NCBI RefSeq assembly: GCF_004758605.1
Contig: NZ_CP038510.1
Location: forward strand, 488,001 to 552,000
DNA from: Deinococcus metallilatus
GTDB lineage: Bacteria > Deinococcota > Deinococci > Deinococcales > Deinococcaceae
Direction of reading: 5' to 3'
Length of the DNA stretch: 64,000 nucleotides
In this document: positions 62,701 through 64,000 of the stretch, piece after piece
How positions within the stretch are numbered: the first letter of the stretch is position 1
How the letters are laid out: every line of letters begins with the position of its first letter
The notes under the pieces: model-generated
Told to the model about the DNA's origin: nothing
The model's database searches: none
What the model saw: only the letters and a program-made list of their open reading frames with translations
Made by a program: the position numbers and the translations under genes

Positions 62701-64000
62701 ATCCGTCCGCCTATACCGACACCTTCGCCCGCGACCACCTCCCGCCCCGCGAGCAATGGCCGGAGCTGATCTTCGACCTCCCCGAATTGCAGTATCCGGC
62801 CAGGCTGAACGCGGCGGTAGAGCTGCTGGACCGTCAGGCGCAGCAGCACCCGGAGCGCGTCGCCCTGCTGGCCGAGGGCCAGCGCTGGACGTACGGCGAA
62901 CTCCAGGCAAGATCCAACCAGATCGCGCACGTGCTGCGGGAAGACCTGGGCCTGGTTCCCGGTAATCGCGTCCTGCTGCACGGCCCCAACACGCCGATGC
63001 TGGCCGCCTGCTGGTTCGCCATCCTCAAGGCGGGGGGCATCGTGGTCAGCACCATGCCGCTGCTGCGCGCGCCGGAACTGGTGAAGATCATCGGCAAGGC
63101 GCGGGTCAGCCACGCGCTGAGCGATGCCTCGTGCCTGGACACGCTCTTGCAGGCCCAGCGGGATGCTCCCAGCCTGACCACCCTGCGGAGCTTCAGGGCG
63201 GACGGTGGGGAGTTACTGGCGCTGGCGGAAACCAAACCGGCCGACTTCACGCCCGTCGAAACCGCCAGTGACGACGTGGCCCTGATCGCCTTCACCTCCG
63301 GCACGACCGGGCAACCGAAAGGCTGCCTGCACTTTCACCGGAATTTGCTGGCGATTTGCGACACCTTCGCGCGGCATGTCCTGCGGGCCTCCGCCGACGA
63401 TGTGTTTATCGGCAGCCCACCCTTCGCCTTCACCTTCGGCCTGGGCGGCCTGCTGCTCTTTCCACTGCGGATCGGCGCGAGTGCCGCGCTGCTGGAAAAC
63501 GGCGCACCGCCGAAGCTGGCCGAGGGCATCCGGACCTTCGGGGCGACGGTCTGCTTCACCGCCCCGACGAGTTACCGGATGCTGGCGGCCCTGCCCGACC
63601 CCGGCGTGCTGCGGACGCTCCGCAAATGCGTCTCGGCCGGGGAGGCCCTGCCCGCCGCGACCCGCGAGCTGTGGCGGCAGGTGACCGGGATCGAATTGAT
63701 CGACGGGATCGGCTCGACCGAGCTGCTGCACATCTTCATCAGCGCCGACGAGGAACACGCCCGCCCCGGCTGTACCGGCCAGGCGGTGCCTGGCTTCCAG
63801 GCCTGCGTGCTGGACGAGGAGGGGCGGCCTCTCCCGCCAGGGCAGCCCGGACGCCTGGCCGTGAAAGGTCCCACCGGCTGCCTATACCTGGACGACGAGC
63901 GGCAAAAGAACTACGTGCAGGACGGGTGGAACATCACCGGGGACACCTACCTGATGGACGAGGACGGGTACTTCGTGTACCAGGCCCGCAGCGACGACAT
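62697..64000 (+). CDS. Aryl-CoA ligase (2-aminobenzoate/benzoate-CoA ligase type), 3' end beyond window
   Basis: ATG 62697 overlaps the dehydrogenase stop; the frame is open to the window end (434 residues). AMP-binding motif [33 protein letters not shown]5-type [14 protein letters not shown]7 [29 protein letters not shown] is typical of benzoate-CoA ligases. It makes the aryl-CoA substrate for the first enzyme. It is the expected entry step of an anthranilate pathway. Confidence 0.9.
   Translation, partial: MNPSAYTDTFARDHLPPREQWPELIFDLPELQYPARLNAAVELLDRQAQQHPERVALLAEGQRWTYGELQARSNQIAHVLREDLGLVPGNRVLLHGPNTPMLAACWFAILKAGGIVVSTMPLLRAPELVKIIGKARVSHALSDASCLDTLLQAQRDAPSLTTLRSFRADGGELLALAETKPADFTPVETASDDVALIAFTSGTTGQPKGCLHFHRNLLAICDTFARHVLRASADDVFIGSPPFAFTFGLGGLLLFPLRIGASAALLENGAPPKLAEGIRTFGATVCFTAPTSYRMLAALPDPGVLRTLRKCVSAGEALPAATRELWRQVTGIELIDGIGSTELLHIFISADEEHARPGCTGQAVPGFQACVLDEEGRPLPPGQPGRLAVKGPTGCLYLDDERQKNYVQDGWNITGDTYLMDEDGYFVYQARSDD

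Overview
The window is high-GC bacterial DNA and reads as a Deinococcus-type chromosome or megaplasmid. The pointers are the protein families (many two-component and c-di-GMP proteins, a TnpB element with IS608-like ends, a compact endonuclease V, MopII, a GH18/deacetylase/GT2 fusion) and several genes that have a TANNNT -10 box 5-6 nt before the start codon, the leaderless layout known from Deinococcus. The assignment is inference from the sequence. No rRNA, tRNA or CRISPR array was seen.

0-7.4 kb is accessory and scarred. It holds a partial gene, a truncated gene running into a solo transposon end, a tyrosine-recombinase-like gene without its catalytic residues, about 1 kb with no recognisable gene, and a 4.9 kb unit (2443-7387). 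That unit has 42-bp terminal inverted repeats, a tnpA 3' fragment of a Tn3-family transposase at each end, and a 5-bp target duplication (GTAAC). Its cargo is a secreted glycosidase-like protein, an OmpR-type regulator and a histidine kinase.

7.4-20 kb carries an unidentified protein, a GGDEF-EAL protein, a sugar ABC importer operon with an embedded amidohydrolase (divergent from a debranching/invertase-like glycosidase), then a molybdate cluster (HTH plus binding-domain regulator, modA, mop, modB, no modC). Two copies of a roughly 175-195 bp MITE-like repeat lie at 13.4 and 19.9 kb.

20-28.5 kb holds an amino-sugar operon (nagA plus isomerising deaminase). Its promoter shares a 19-nt site with the promoter of an RpiR-family regulator 8 kb away. 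Between them are two sensor proteins that have lost the phospho-acceptor histidine, and endonuclease V.

28.5-45.4 kb has an XerD-like recombinase, a subtilisin-like lipoprotein with four GGSMSVWS repeats, a TPR/HD-GYP protein, a lipid kinase, an alpha/beta hydrolase, a membrane acyltransferase, a two-component pair, a 1183-residue double hybrid kinase with its receiver, and a helix-hairpin-helix protein.

45.5-56.7 kb starts with a TnpB-only IS200/IS605-type element whose right end replaces the stop codon of the neighbouring DUF2156 gene without changing the protein. Then come a small exported protein, a third two-component pair, the GH18-deacetylase-GT2 fusion, and a HelD-like helicase. 56.9-64 kb is a tightly overlapping operon for an aryl-CoA pathway, most likely 2-aminobenzoyl-CoA (anthranilate) degradation: flavin monooxygenase/old-yellow-enzyme fusion, SDR, MarR regulator, enoyl-CoA hydratase, acyl-CoA dehydrogenase and aryl-CoA ligase (cut by the window edge).
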